Assembly: GCA_027622555.1 (NCBI GenBank)
Contig: JAQBYJ010000025.1
Span: 1 to 60,280 of the forward strand
From: Verrucomicrobiota bacterium
GTDB lineage: Bacteria > Verrucomicrobiota > Verrucomicrobiia > Opitutales > UBA2995
Direction of reading: 5' to 3'
Length of the DNA stretch: 60,280 nucleotides
The notes beneath the pieces are model-generated. The model made no database searches, was not told the DNA's origin, and saw only the letters and a program-made list of their open reading frames with translations. Position numbers and translations under genes: made by a program. Positions 43,476 through 52,977 of this stretch are shown here, in pieces (the stretch's first letter is position 1; every line of letters begins with the position of its first letter).

Positions 43476-45257
43476 ATGACTCGCGGCTGTATACCTGTTA
43501 GTAGGCTCGTTTGGATTTTCGTCGCTTTTATGATCGGGTTTGGTGCCGTACTCGTACAATTGGTAGACCTTCAGGTGTTGGAGCGTGACGATCTTGTCAA
43601 AGAGAGTGAAAGAATTCGGACAAAGTTTGAAAAGATAGAGGCCCGTCGAGGTAACATTTATGACCGGAACCACAACCTGATTGCCACCACCCACACTGTA
43701 CGCCAGGTGGGTGTGGATCCGCAGGCGTTAAAACCTGAGGATAAACCCAATTGGCATAAATTAGCCAAGCTTTTGGAAATCTCTTATTCAGAAGTTTATC
43801 AAAAATTGAAGGGTGAGACCCGAGTATTGGATGATTCATCTAAGCCGGTTCGATGGCGTGTGTTGGCTGATAATATTGATGAAAAGGTTTATCGAGAAAT
43901 ATTAAATCTCGGCGTCGATGGAGTGTACGGCAACCGGCACTTCAAACGTGTTTATCCTCAAGCTTCTCTCGCCGCTCATGTTCTTGGCTACGTGAATAAA
44001 GAGGAGACAGCTGTGGCCGGTATCGAGAAGGCCATGGATTTCTATCTGAAAGGTCAGACTGGCTGGATTGAAACGGAGTGGGACGGGAAGCGTCAAGAAA
44101 TGTATCAATACCGTAAACGTCAGGTAGAAGCTACAGATGGATTTCACGTTGCTCTCACCTTGGATATGATGGTTCAGCATGTGCTTGAATTAGAACTAAA
44201 GGAGATTGCGAAGCTCAGACCTATGGGAGCATCAATTATTGTGAGCGATCCATCCACCGGTAATATTTTGGGCTTGGCTAATTGGCCGACTTTCGACCCG
44301 AACGAATATTTTAATACAATTAAATATCCGGTTTCCCAACAGCGCAATTTGGCAATATCTGATATTTATGAACCTGGGTCTACTTTTAAAATAGTACCTA
44401 TCGGGGCTGGACTGTCTGAGGAAATCATCAATCCCATGATGGAGATCAATTGTTCGCTCACTCGCGTTCCGTACCTCGGTCGGGTCGTTCATCTACCTGC
44501 AGATCATGGAGGGAAGGACTATGGCGTGCTCTCCATTGAAGATGTTATTGCCCACTCCAGTAATCGCGGTGCTGCCCAAATTGGGATTATGTTAGGCGAA
44601 CAGCGACTTTATAATTACGCAAAAGCTTTTGGTTTTGGTGAAAAAACAGGGATTCTCCTGGGTCCCGAACGTGAAGGGATTCTCAACAAACCTGCAGATT
44701 GGGATGGTTTGACAATCTCTCGGTTGCCTATGGGTCATGCAATAGCCGTCACGCCACTGCAGGCGCATTATGCTATGTCTGTTTTAGCCAATGATGGCGT
44801 GCTCATGACTCCTCAGGTGTTGTCTAGAGTAGAGGATTCGGAGGGAAACGTTATATCGAACTACCAACCAAAACCGATTCGCCAGGTCATCTCCTCAGTC
44901 GCAGCACGATCTCTTTCACGGATGCTTGTAAAAACGGTGAGTCCTGAGGGAACGGCTCCTCAAGCGCAGATTCCGGGGATGGAGGTCGCTGGCAAAACGG
45001 GTACCGCCCAAAGAGTTCTTGAAACGGGGGGGTATTCGGCGACCGACGTGGATGTTTCCTTTATCGGCTATTTCCCTGCCAGTGATCCCAGGTTAGTAAT
45101 TTCTGTGATCATTTACGATCCTCAGGAAGGGTTACGTTACGGCGGTCAATTAGCGGGCCCCTCTTTTAAAAGAGTGGCTGAACAATTAATACATTTATTG
45201 GGCATTTCACCTACAGCCCCGATCCGTGGCTTTCTAGCCATGGGCGAACAGGAGTAA
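43476..45257 (+). CDS. ftsI: Septal peptidoglycan transpeptidase (FtsI/PBP3)
   Basis: 593 residues. FtsI cross-links septal peptidoglycan. A single N-terminal membrane anchor (VWIFVAFMIGFGAVLVQLV) is followed by a PBP-dimer domain (ARRGNIYDRNHNLIA) and a transpeptidase domain. Catalytic motifs are S302-T-F-K305 with Ser302 as nucleophile, S361-S-N363, and K507-T-G-T510. All are intact and spaced normally. The C-terminus has no PASTA domain. It overlaps none but is 3 bp after the ftsL-like gene. Confidence 0.95.
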   Translation: MTRGCIPVSRLVWIFVAFMIGFGAVLVQLVDLQVLERDDLVKESERIRTKFEKIEARRGNIYDRNHNLIATTHTVRQVGVDPQALKPEDKPNWHKLAKLLEISYSEVYQKLKGETRVLDDSSKPVRWRVLADNIDEKVYREILNLGVDGVYGNRHFKRVYPQASLAAHVLGYVNKEETAVAGIEKAMDFYLKGQTGWIETEWDGKRQEMYQYRKRQVEATDGFHVALTLDMMVQHVLELELKEIAKLRPMGASIIVSDPSTGNILGLANWPTFDPNEYFNTIKYPVSQQRNLAISDIYEPGSTFKIVPIGAGLSEEIINPMMEINCSLTRVPYLGRVVHLPADHGGKDYGVLSIEDVIAHSSNRGAAQIGIMLGEQRLYNYAKAFGFGEKTGILLGPEREGILNKPADWDGLTISRLPMGHAIAVTPLQAHYAMSVLANDGVLMTPQVLSRVEDSEGNVISNYQPKPIRQVISSVAARSLSRMLVKTVSPEGTAPQAQIPGMEVAGKTGTAQRVLETGGYSATDVDVSFIGYFPASDPRLVISVIIYDPQEGLRYGGQLAGPSFKRVAEQLIHLLGISPTAPIRGFLAMGEQE

Positions 45258-45369
45258 ATAATACATGATCGGATTTGCAGACCTTGAAACACACACATTT
45301 AGTATTTATTATCGGACACAAAGACGCTGGGGAACTGGTATACCCGGAAAGAGGTCTTTAACTAAACAT

Positions 45370-46866
45370 ATGATCGCTACACTAGAGACCCTTTTCCCTG
45401 AAGCACTTCGGCTCAAGCATACGGGAAACTTGAAGCACCAAGTATCCGCCTTGGTGACGGATAGTCGAAGGGTGATCCCTGGAGCTGTGTTCTTTGCCAT
45501 TCCCGGTCTACGGACGAATGGAACATATTTTGTCGAAGAAGCGATTGACCGTGGAGCTGTTGCGGTCGTTTCTGAAAGCGACCGTATCTATCCACAAATA
45601 ACCACCATTCAGGTTGAAAACATTCGTCGAGTTGTCGCCCAGGTGGCGAGAAGCTACTATGGATCTCCTGATGAAAATTTGGAATTGATCGGCATTACCG
45701 GGACAAATGGAAAAACGACCGTTTCCTATTTGGTGCAAAATCTTTTAAATGGGTTGGTTGGCGGATCGAAAACAGGTCTCATTGGTACCGTGCAGTATGA
45801 TTTGGGCGAAAGGACTTTGCCCTCTTTTAAGACTACACCAGAAGCTATTGATACGTTTGCTCTTTTAAAACAAATGAAAGATGCCGGTTGTCGAAGGGGC
45901 GTTATGGAGGTCAGTAGCCATGGCATTGATCAACAACGCATCTTTGGTACAAACTTCGATGTAGCCGTTTTTCTAAACCTCACCCGAGATCACCTCGATT
46001 ACCACAAGGACCTTGAATCTTATTATCAGGTAAAGCGTAGACTTTTTACTGGTGAAATTGGCACAGTGCCCAAAGTTTCTGTGGTCAATTTAGACGATGC
46101 TTTTGGAAAACGACTGGTCGATGAATTAAGTGGGATCAGTCGGGTGGTGACCTTTTCAATTTCGAACCCTGATGCGGATTTTTATCTTTCACAATTTGAA
46201 TGTGACCACTCAGGTTCCCGATTTGTTTTGGAAGGACCCGGAGGCAGTCAAACGGTTCGCACGCGTTTACCGGGAGAATACAATTTGAGTAATATTTTGG
46301 CTGCTCTCGCGGTATGTGAAGGCCTCGGTCTGAATATAGAAACCATTCTTTATCGTCTCAATTCCTTTGCTGGAGTTCCTGGTCGAATGGAGCGAATTCC
46401 AGGAGCGACAGACTTTGATGTTTTCGTGGATTACGCTCATACCGACGATGCTCTGGATAAAGCGCTTGGCATGTTGCGAGGAATTACCCGTGGCAAATTG
46501 ATTGTTGCCTTTGGCTGTGGTGGAAATCGGGATAAGGACAAGCGCAAGTCCATGATGGAAGTGGCTCAGAAACACGCTGACTTTGTTTGTGCAACCTCTG
46601 ACAATCCTCGAGGTGAATCCGTCGAAAATATCTTATCCGACATGAAACAAGGCGTTACGAAACCCAGCGGAGTTGCGTTTATTGCCGATCGAAGAGCAGC
46701 CATCAGCCATGTGCTGGACATCGCCCAGCCGGGTGATACGGTTTTGATTGCCGGTAAGGGGCATGAAACCATGCAAGAATTTAAAGACCGGATCGTCCCT
46801 TTTGATGACCGTGTCGTTGCCAGAGAACTTCTTGAATTCAAACAATTGGTTAACAGAAAAAAGTGA
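45370..46866 (+). CDS. murE: UDP-MurNAc-tripeptide ligase (meso-DAP adding)
   Basis: 498 residues from ATG 45370. An alternative ATG at 45265 has a fair ribosome site (GGAG at 45251) but would add 35 residues not typical of MurE; the start is open. MurE adds the third residue of the stem peptide. The ATP loop GITGTNGKTT is at 108-117 and DNPR at 411-414, a motif known to select meso-diaminopimelate, so the wall is of the DAP type. The KGHETMQEF and DDR blocks near the end are intact. Its end overlaps the GTG of murF (GTGA). Confidence 0.93.
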   Translation: MIATLETLFPEALRLKHTGNLKHQVSALVTDSRRVIPGAVFFAIPGLRTNGTYFVEEAIDRGAVAVVSESDRIYPQITTIQVENIRRVVAQVARSYYGSPDENLELIGITGTNGKTTVSYLVQNLLNGLVGGSKTGLIGTVQYDLGERTLPSFKTTPEAIDTFALLKQMKDAGCRRGVMEVSSHGIDQQRIFGTNFDVAVFLNLTRDHLDYHKDLESYYQVKRRLFTGEIGTVPKVSVVNLDDAFGKRLVDELSGISRVVTFSISNPDADFYLSQFECDHSGSRFVLEGPGGSQTVRTRLPGEYNLSNILAALAVCEGLGLNIETILYRLNSFAGVPGRMERIPGATDFDVFVDYAHTDDALDKALGMLRGITRGKLIVAFGCGGNRDKDKRKSMMEVAQKHADFVCATSDNPRGESVENILSDMKQGVTKPSGVAFIADRRAAISHVLDIAQPGDTVLIAGKGHETMQEFKDRIVPFDDRVVARELLEFKQLVNRKK

Positions 46867-48257
46867 AACCCTTATCGACTAAACATTTTTCAAGCTGGAC
46901 CGGTGGTCAATGGATGGGGGATCCTCCGAAGGAGATAGTAGGATTTAACATAGACACGCGCACACTCAATCCCGGCGAGGTTTTTGTAGCTATAAAAACG
47001 GACCTGCGCGATGGACACGATTTTATTGAGGCTGCCAAGGCTAATGGAGCAAGTGCTGCGTTAGTTTCAAAACATCAGCCGCAGGTGGATCTGCCCCAGT
47101 TGGTCGTAAAGGATGCGCCACAAGCGTTACGTGAACTGGCGATTCAAGTTCGGATTGAATATTCCGGTACTGTTATTGGCGTAACAGGAAGTTGTGGAAA
47201 GACATCGACCAAAGAATTGTTAGCCGTGCTTTTGGGCGAACACACATTGAAGACTCCAGGAAATTTCAATAATCGATTGGGCGTTCCATTAACATTACTT
47301 CAATTGCGCGATGAGTATTCGAACGCAGTGATTGAAGTCGGTATGAGTACGCCCGGAGAAATCGCTTCATTGGCAAAAATTCTTCAACCCAAATATTCAA
47401 TCATAACCACGGTTGCTCCTGTCCATTTGCAAGGAGTGCCTTCGCTTGAAGGTGTTGCAGTAGAGAAAGCCGCTTTAGCGGAAGCATCCAGTAAACTTAC
47501 TATTTTGCCGGTGGAATGTTTTCGATTTTCTCCCTTTACCAAACTGAAGACTCCGTGCCTGATTGCCGGGAAACCCGAGCCTGGCCGCTCTTATCCGAGC
47601 GGGTCTTGCTTTGTCGATTTTAGTTTGGATCAGCAGGCCAAAAAGACAGACATTGTGCTTCGTCCGAAAGGGGGCTCGGTGCTTAGTTTCTCCGTTGACC
47701 GTACGAGTAATGGCATGGCGAGGAACATGGTCTTGTCTCTTCTTTTAGGGCTTGAACTAGGACTCGACCCTCATGCTTTGCAAACGCGCCTGGACGGTTG
47801 GGAATCAGCCGAACTTCGCTGTCAAAGGGACCGTGTTGGTGATCTCGATTTCTTTGTCGATTGCTACAATGCGAATCCCGCGAGCATGCGAGACTCCCTG
47901 GAATTTTTCAACGCGACCACTTCCGCTGATCTGCCCCGTTTTTATGTCATTGGCGGGATGAAAGATCTGGGCGAGTACACGGAAGAATACCACCATGAGT
48001 TAGGTCGTTCTTTTAAACTCAGGTCGGTGGATCGTCTATTTATGATTGGTGAGGAGATGCAAGGATTTCTCGCCGGGTTTCGAGCAGCAGGCCGCGACGA
48101 AGAACGTGTCCGATTATTTAATTCTCAAACCGATGTGATCAAAGAGCTTCGTCATTTGGAAGGCTCCGTTTTTTTAAAAGGCAGCAGAGCTTACGCCCTT
48201 GAAACCATTTACAATCAACTGAAAGAAATACACCGACCGGTGGAGACAACATGCTGA
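46863..48257 (+). CDS. murF: UDP-MurNAc-pentapeptide ligase
   Basis: 464 residues from GTG, overlapping the murE stop by four bases. MurF adds D-Ala-D-Ala to the tripeptide. The ATP motif GVTGSCGKTSTKE is at 106-118. The N-terminal FVAIKTDLRDGHDFIEAAKANGA and the NNRLGVPLTLL block match the family. The C-terminal domain ends normally with FLKGSRAYALE. Its D-Ala-D-Ala substrate must be made by a ddl elsewhere. Confidence 0.94.
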   Translation: MKPLSTKHFSSWTGGQWMGDPPKEIVGFNIDTRTLNPGEVFVAIKTDLRDGHDFIEAAKANGASAALVSKHQPQVDLPQLVVKDAPQALRELAIQVRIEYSGTVIGVTGSCGKTSTKELLAVLLGEHTLKTPGNFNNRLGVPLTLLQLRDEYSNAVIEVGMSTPGEIASLAKILQPKYSIITTVAPVHLQGVPSLEGVAVEKAALAEASSKLTILPVECFRFSPFTKLKTPCLIAGKPEPGRSYPSGSCFVDFSLDQQAKKTDIVLRPKGGSVLSFSVDRTSNGMARNMVLSLLLGLELGLDPHALQTRLDGWESAELRCQRDRVGDLDFFVDCYNANPASMRDSLEFFNATTSADLPRFYVIGGMKDLGEYTEEYHHELGRSFKLRSVDRLFMIGEEMQGFLAGFRAAGRDEERVRLFNSQTDVIKELRHLEGSVFLKGSRAYALETIYNQLKEIHRPVETTC

Positions 48258-49351
48258 GTTATCTGGCAGATTTCGAGAATTACTGGGGACCGCTCCGACT
48301 GTTTCGTTACATAACGTTTCGGGCGCTGTTTGGTTCTGCGACCGCATTAATTTTCGGATTTCTTATTGCCGGACCTTTGTTGAGTTACCTGCGGCAATTT
48401 AAACTCCACCAAGCGCTGAGAGACCAATCTGAAGTGGGTTCATTGGCGGCACTTCATGCAGGGAAAAAAGATACTCCCACCATGGGCGGATTAATGATTT
48501 ATTTTTCTGTTACCATTAGCACCATTCTTTGGGCCATCCCTAATATTTTTGTTATTACCGCTTTGGCCGTATACACTGGGCTAACTGCGTTGGGGTTTAT
48601 GGATGACTATGCTAAAGTGACCAAGAAAAACAGCGCAGGGTTGAACAAAAAGCAAAAACTCCTTTGGCAGACGCTTATCACTCTCGCTGCTTTGACTCTT
48701 CTTTTGCTTCATCCAGATAGTGCCAATAAGGTTCGAGAATTTTGGGTGCCGTTTTTCAAGAATCCCCTCTTTTTGATGCTTCCAATTCCCGTGCTGTTTG
48801 TCTTCCTATTTTTTATTTTGGTCGGTTCCTCAAACGCAATTAATCTCACGGATGGCATCGATGGCCTGGCGATTGGCTGCACCATTTCGGTTGCGCTCGT
48901 ATATTCAATTATGGCCTATGCTGCCGGTAATGCACTGATTGCCGACTATCTGTTTATCAGTTTCGTCCCAGGAGTTGGTGAGTTGAGTATTATTTGTGGT
49001 TGTCTGGTAGGGGCGGGGCTGGCCTTTCTTTGGTACAACTCGCATCCAGCCGAAGTTTTTATGGGGGATACCGGATCGCTTGCGCTTGGTGGTTTGATCG
49101 GCGTGGTTGCTTTTATGGTCCATCAACCTCTTACCTTGGTTATCGTGGGTGGCATTTTTGTTATGGAGGCCCTTTCTGTGATCATTCAGGTATTTTCGTA
49201 CAAAATCCGGAAAAAACGGGTGTTTAAAATGGCACCTATTCATCATCATTTTGAATTAAAGGGATGGCCGGAATCTAAAGTGGTAATCCGGTTTTGGATT
49301 TTATCACTGGCATTTGCTTTGGCAGGATTGGGGACCCTGAAATTACGTTAA
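48251..49351 (+). CDS. mraY: Phospho-MurNAc-pentapeptide transferase
   Basis: 366 residues, about ten membrane segments. MraY makes lipid I from UDP-MurNAc-pentapeptide and undecaprenyl phosphate. D118-D119-Y-A-K-V, N195 and L-T-D201 of NAINLTDGIDGLA, D273 of FMGDTGS, and the H331-H-H333 motif in MAPIHHHFELKG are all in place. Its ATG lies within the last seven bases of murF. It is followed by murD with four bases between. It looks fully intact. Confidence 0.96.
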   Translation: MLSYLADFENYWGPLRLFRYITFRALFGSATALIFGFLIAGPLLSYLRQFKLHQALRDQSEVGSLAALHAGKKDTPTMGGLMIYFSVTISTILWAIPNIFVITALAVYTGLTALGFMDDYAKVTKKNSAGLNKKQKLLWQTLITLAALTLLLLHPDSANKVREFWVPFFKNPLFLMLPIPVLFVFLFFILVGSSNAINLTDGIDGLAIGCTISVALVYSIMAYAAGNALIADYLFISFVPGVGELSIICGCLVGAGLAFLWYNSHPAEVFMGDTGSLALGGLIGVVAFMVHQPLTLVIVGGIFVMEALSVIIQVFSYKIRKKRVFKMAPIHHHFELKGWPESKVVIRFWILSLAFALAGLGTLKLR

Positions 49352-49355
49352 TCTC

Positions 49356-50636
49356 ATGCATCCGTCTTTTGATATTGAATCCTGGTTTAAAAAACCTGTC
49401 GCTATCTTTGGTGCTGGAATCAGCGGCAAGGCTGCTGCTGAGTTGGTAGAATTCAAAGGTGGTCATTCGATTGTTTACGATGAGGTAAATTCTGACTTTC
49501 CGCTTTGTTTTGAAAAAGAGGATGCAGAGAAACATGCGCTGGTAATCGCCAGCCCTGGTTTTTCAGCTAAACATCCCTGGATTGCAAAAGCACTGGCAGC
49601 TGGGTGCGAGGTTATGGGCGAACTTGATTTGGCCTGTCTTTTTTGGAAAGGGAAAATTGTGGCAGTAACTGGAACCAATGGAAAAACTACCTTGGTTGAA
49701 TTTATAACCCACTCGTTGATTTTCGCCGGTTTGGACGGTTACGCTGTCGGCAATATCGGATTTCCATTTGCGAGTTTGATTCAAAAACATAATTCAGCGG
49801 ATGCGTGGGCCGTTGTCGAAGTGAGCTCGTTTCAAGCGGAGCTCATGAAATACTTTAGAGCCGATAGTATCGTCTGGTCAAATTTTTCGGAAGATCACCT
49901 CGACCGTTATGGAAATATGAAAGACTATTTCCTTGCGAAAGTGCGACTACTTGATGTCGCAAAAGCCAGGACGGTTTTTATTGGCAAGGATGTGGATGCC
50001 CAATTTCGCGAGATTGGCTTAGCGGTTCCCAAGGAAACGTATGTTTTGGACCGGTCGTTCATTCGTGTTCCTGAAGGTTCGATTTTCAGTTTACGGCCAC
50101 AACGGGAGAATTTCCAATTTGCTGCTCTTTTATTTCGTTCCTGGGGTTATGATCCGGAAATGCTTCACGATTCAGTTCGAAGTTTTAAGCAAAGTCCACA
50201 TCGCCTTGCCCCAGTTGCCACGATTAATGGAGTGGAATTTTGGAACGACTCCAAGGCCACGAATTTCTCATCCGCGGAGGCAGCCCTAAAGCACTTCCAA
50301 AAACCTATTTATTGGGTTGGTGGTGGACGAACCAAGGGCGGGCGAATCGAAGCATTTGCTCAAAGAATCGGTCATCGTTTCAAGAAAGCATTCCTGTCTG
50401 GTGATACATCTGAGGACCTTTGCACCATTTTTCAAAGTATCCAGGTCCCTTGTGAGTCATTTGATTCTTTGGAAAATTCAGTTAAAGCCGCCTATCAACA
50501 GGCTACCGAAGGATCCATCGTCCTGTTTAGTCCGGGTTTTGCCAGCCAAAAACCTTTTAGAAATTACTCGGAACGAGGGAAAAGTTTTGAGAGAGTCATA
50601 TCAGACATCCAGGTTAGCATACAGCCAACGACATAA
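49356..50636 (+). CDS. murD: UDP-MurNAc-L-alanine:D-glutamate ligase
   Basis: 426 residues. MurD adds D-Glu to UDP-MurNAc-L-Ala. N-terminal UDP-binding Rossmann-like part VAIFGAGISGKAA; ATP loop GTNGKTT at about 106-112; central SSFQAE and NDSKATN blocks; C-terminal LFSPGFASQKPFRNYSERGKSF is typical. Length is normal for the family, slightly short. Seven bases separate it from the LysM gene downstream. Confidence 0.94.
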   Translation: MHPSFDIESWFKKPVAIFGAGISGKAAAELVEFKGGHSIVYDEVNSDFPLCFEKEDAEKHALVIASPGFSAKHPWIAKALAAGCEVMGELDLACLFWKGKIVAVTGTNGKTTLVEFITHSLIFAGLDGYAVGNIGFPFASLIQKHNSADAWAVVEVSSFQAELMKYFRADSIVWSNFSEDHLDRYGNMKDYFLAKVRLLDVAKARTVFIGKDVDAQFREIGLAVPKETYVLDRSFIRVPEGSIFSLRPQRENFQFAALLFRSWGYDPEMLHDSVRSFKQSPHRLAPVATINGVEFWNDSKATNFSSAEAALKHFQKPIYWVGGGRTKGGRIEAFAQRIGHRFKKAFLSGDTSEDLCTIFQSIQVPCESFDSLENSVKAAYQQATEGSIVLFSPGFASQKPFRNYSERGKSFERVISDIQVSIQPTT

Positions 50637-50642
50637 TTTATC

Positions 50643-51785
50643 ATGAAAGCTCACGTATTTATTTCAGTTTTAGCATTCCACGTAGTGGTTATCGCAGGGT
50701 TATACCTGCTGTCAGCCTGTTCCAGCAGCAGTGGACCCGCACCGTCTCCCGAGCAAACAAATTCCCCATCAACCGGAGGTTCTACTTACGATGGCTATTC
50801 AGCACCTAATCGTCCCACTGAAAATGATGACATTGTCGTAACTGAATACAATCAGCCTCAGTCGAATCGAGGAATTGATTCTGCATTTAATAGTGGATCG
50901 AATGCTTACTCAACTTCGCCGACTAACTCGCGCGAGAACCGTGCGCAACCGACCCGCCCAGGTAGCGGTCCGTACGATTCGTATCAACAACCAGTCTTGA
51001 ACCCTGATTTACAAGACGAAGAGGTTCTCCAACCTTTAACCGGTTTTGATACTACGACTCCAGCTGTTCAGTACTCGGTTAAAAAGGGCGATAATCTTTG
51101 GAAAATTTCGCGAGATTTCAGTATCGCTCTAAAAGATTTGTTGGCAGCCAATGGGCTTAGCGAAAATTCAACAATAAATATAGGCCAGAGCCTGGTGATC
51201 CCATCTGAAACATCTGGACCTCCTATTCAACGTTTCGTCGCCGAACAAGACAGCCAATCCGAGGTGTATACCATTACCAAAGGAGACACGCTTTCTCGTA
51301 TCGCCAAGCAATTTAACACAACGGTTAATGATATCAAAATTGCCAATGCTTTAAAGTCCGATGTGATTCAACTGGGTCAGCGTCTGACCATCCCGGTTAA
51401 TAGTGTTTCCACACGCGGAGTAAGTGCGACCCCCACTCAAACCTACAGCACTCCTGCCGTAGCTCCGACTCCTCAAACCAGACAGTCGAATTTTGATGGA
51501 ATTATCCATGTTGTTCAATCCGGTGAAACTCCCGGAGCTATCGCGAAAATGTATGGGATAACCACGAGCCAACTCATGAAAGATAACGGTATCCAGAATG
51601 CCCGTTCACTTCAAGTGGGTCAAAAGTTGGAGATTCGTTTAGGCGTTGCACAACCGAGTCTGGCGGTTCCTCCATCGAGCCGGCCAAGCAATACGCAACC
51701 AGTTGCGACTCCCAACCAATTTGAAGATTCCGTTTTCGGCGACCTTGAAAACTTTCCGGAAGTCGAAGTTGTTCCACGATCCTAA
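50643..51785 (+). CDS. Lipoprotein with three LysM domains
   Basis: 380 residues. Residues 1-25 form a lipoprotein signal with lipobox L-S-A-C26. A low-complexity Ser/Thr/Pro/Asn linker runs to about 140. Three LysM modules follow: about 143-188 (YSVKKGDNLWKISRDF), 207-253 (YTITKGDTLSRIAKQF) and 286-332 (HVVQSGETPGAIAKMY). LysM binds GlcNAc in peptidoglycan. There is no peptidase or amidase domain, so it may anchor or organise the envelope. Its place between murD and ftsW suggests a role at the septum; that is inference. It is not found in the E. coli cluster. Confidence 0.88.
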   Translation: MKAHVFISVLAFHVVVIAGLYLLSACSSSSGPAPSPEQTNSPSTGGSTYDGYSAPNRPTENDDIVVTEYNQPQSNRGIDSAFNSGSNAYSTSPTNSRENRAQPTRPGSGPYDSYQQPVLNPDLQDEEVLQPLTGFDTTTPAVQYSVKKGDNLWKISRDFSIALKDLLAANGLSENSTINIGQSLVIPSETSGPPIQRFVAEQDSQSEVYTITKGDTLSRIAKQFNTTVNDIKIANALKSDVIQLGQRLTIPVNSVSTRGVSATPTQTYSTPAVAPTPQTRQSNFDGIIHVVQSGETPGAIAKMYGITTSQLMKDNGIQNARSLQVGQKLEIRLGVAQPSLAVPPSSRPSNTQPVATPNQFEDSVFGDLENFPEVEVVPRS

Positions 51786-51816
51786 CCAATTCCAAAGCTC
51801 TCCCACACCGCTCTGA

Positions 51817-52977
51817 ATGAGTAAAGCCAAAAAAGAAGCACCTAATCCTGGTCATTCTTTCTATCAACGATTACTGATCATTATCAGTGTTTCTACGCTC
51901 ATATTAATTGGATTGATATCCATCTTTAGTGCAACCCAATCACTGGATGCGGGTTCCTACAAATTCCTCGAACGTCAAATCATGTGGCTTGGCATTTCTG
52001 TCGTAAGTGGAGTGTTTGTTTCCCTGGTGGATCTCGATCGTTTGAAAAAGTTGGTTCCCTTGGCAGCCTTGTTTGCCGTAGTTGTATTGATTGCGGTGCT
52101 CATACCCAAGATTGGACATTTGGTAAATGGAAGTCGCCGTTGGATAACCTTTGGTTCGATTGGTTTTCAACCATCCGAATTTGCCAAGATTCCGTTTGTA
52201 TTTTTGATAGCCTATTACCTGAGTACGAACCAGCGGTATTTGAAGACGTTGATGCGTGGTTTTGCCATTCCCCTTGGAATGATCGGAGTGTTTTGTGTAC
52301 TAGTTATTCTGGAGCCTGACTTTGGTACGTGTGCGCTCTATGGTGCAGTCGGAGTGATGCTATTGTTTTTAGCCGGAACTCGTCTCACTTATCTGATTCC
52401 TAGCGTTATCGGAGGTGGAACTTTATTCGTGTATTTGATATTCCAGGATGCAGTACGATTGCGTCGCCTGATGTCGTTCCTGGATGTGGAAGCTAATAAG
52501 CTCGGTGGAGCTTATCAACTCCATCAGGGCCGGATGGCTATGGGAAATGGTGGCATGACGGGAGTAGGTGCCGGAGACGGACGTTTTCAAAACAGCTTTT
52601 TGCCTGAAGCGCATACCGATTTTATTTTTTCTATCATCGGTGAAGAATTCGGCTTTATGGTCACCTGCCTTATAGTCGTACTATTTATGATCATTTTTTG
52701 CACTATCATTTTCTCGATGAGACGTGCGCCGAATCTCTTCCAAGGCTTACTTGTGTTGGGTTCGTTGCTGATGATTGCCATGCAGGCATTGATCAATATG
52801 GGTGTAGTTACCGGGCTTTTGCCCACCAAAGGAATGTCTCTTCCGTTTATTAGTTATGGTGGATCAAACCTTGTGGTCATGTGTGTGTTTACTGGAGTGC
52901 TGATCAACTGTCTTCGAAGTTGGGAAAGTCTTCCCATACGGACAGAGCGGCGGAAACTTGTTGAGATTCGGGGCTAA
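51817..52977 (+). CDS. ftsW: SEDS peptidoglycan polymerase FtsW
   Basis: 386 residues with about ten membrane segments. FtsW is the septal glycosyltransferase partner of FtsI. Conserved blocks include LEPDFGTCALYGAVG, EAHTDFIFSIIGEEFG and LPFISYGGSNLVVM. The last is the family signature near the C-terminus. It ends one base into the ATG of murG (TAATG). Length and motifs are normal, and the cluster position beside murG is typical. Confidence 0.95.
   Translation: MSKAKKEAPNPGHSFYQRLLIIISVSTLILIGLISIFSATQSLDAGSYKFLERQIMWLGISVVSGVFVSLVDLDRLKKLVPLAALFAVVVLIAVLIPKIGHLVNGSRRWITFGSIGFQPSEFAKIPFVFLIAYYLSTNQRYLKTLMRGFAIPLGMIGVFCVLVILEPDFGTCALYGAVGVMLLFLAGTRLTYLIPSVIGGGTLFVYLIFQDAVRLRRLMSFLDVEANKLGGAYQLHQGRMAMGNGGMTGVGAGDGRFQNSFLPEAHTDFIFSIIGEEFGFMVTCLIVVLFMIIFCTIIFSMRRAPNLFQGLLVLGSLLMIAMQALINMGVVTGLLPTKGMSLPFISYGGSNLVVMCVFTGVLINCLRSWESLPIRTERRKLVEIRG

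Noticed and set aside
45265-45369. Longer MurE reading from ATG 45265 with GGAG at 45251
   Set aside because: The extra 35 residues do not look like MurE, and the family start falls at 45370. The ribosome site keeps the longer form possible, so it is noted only in the gene entry.
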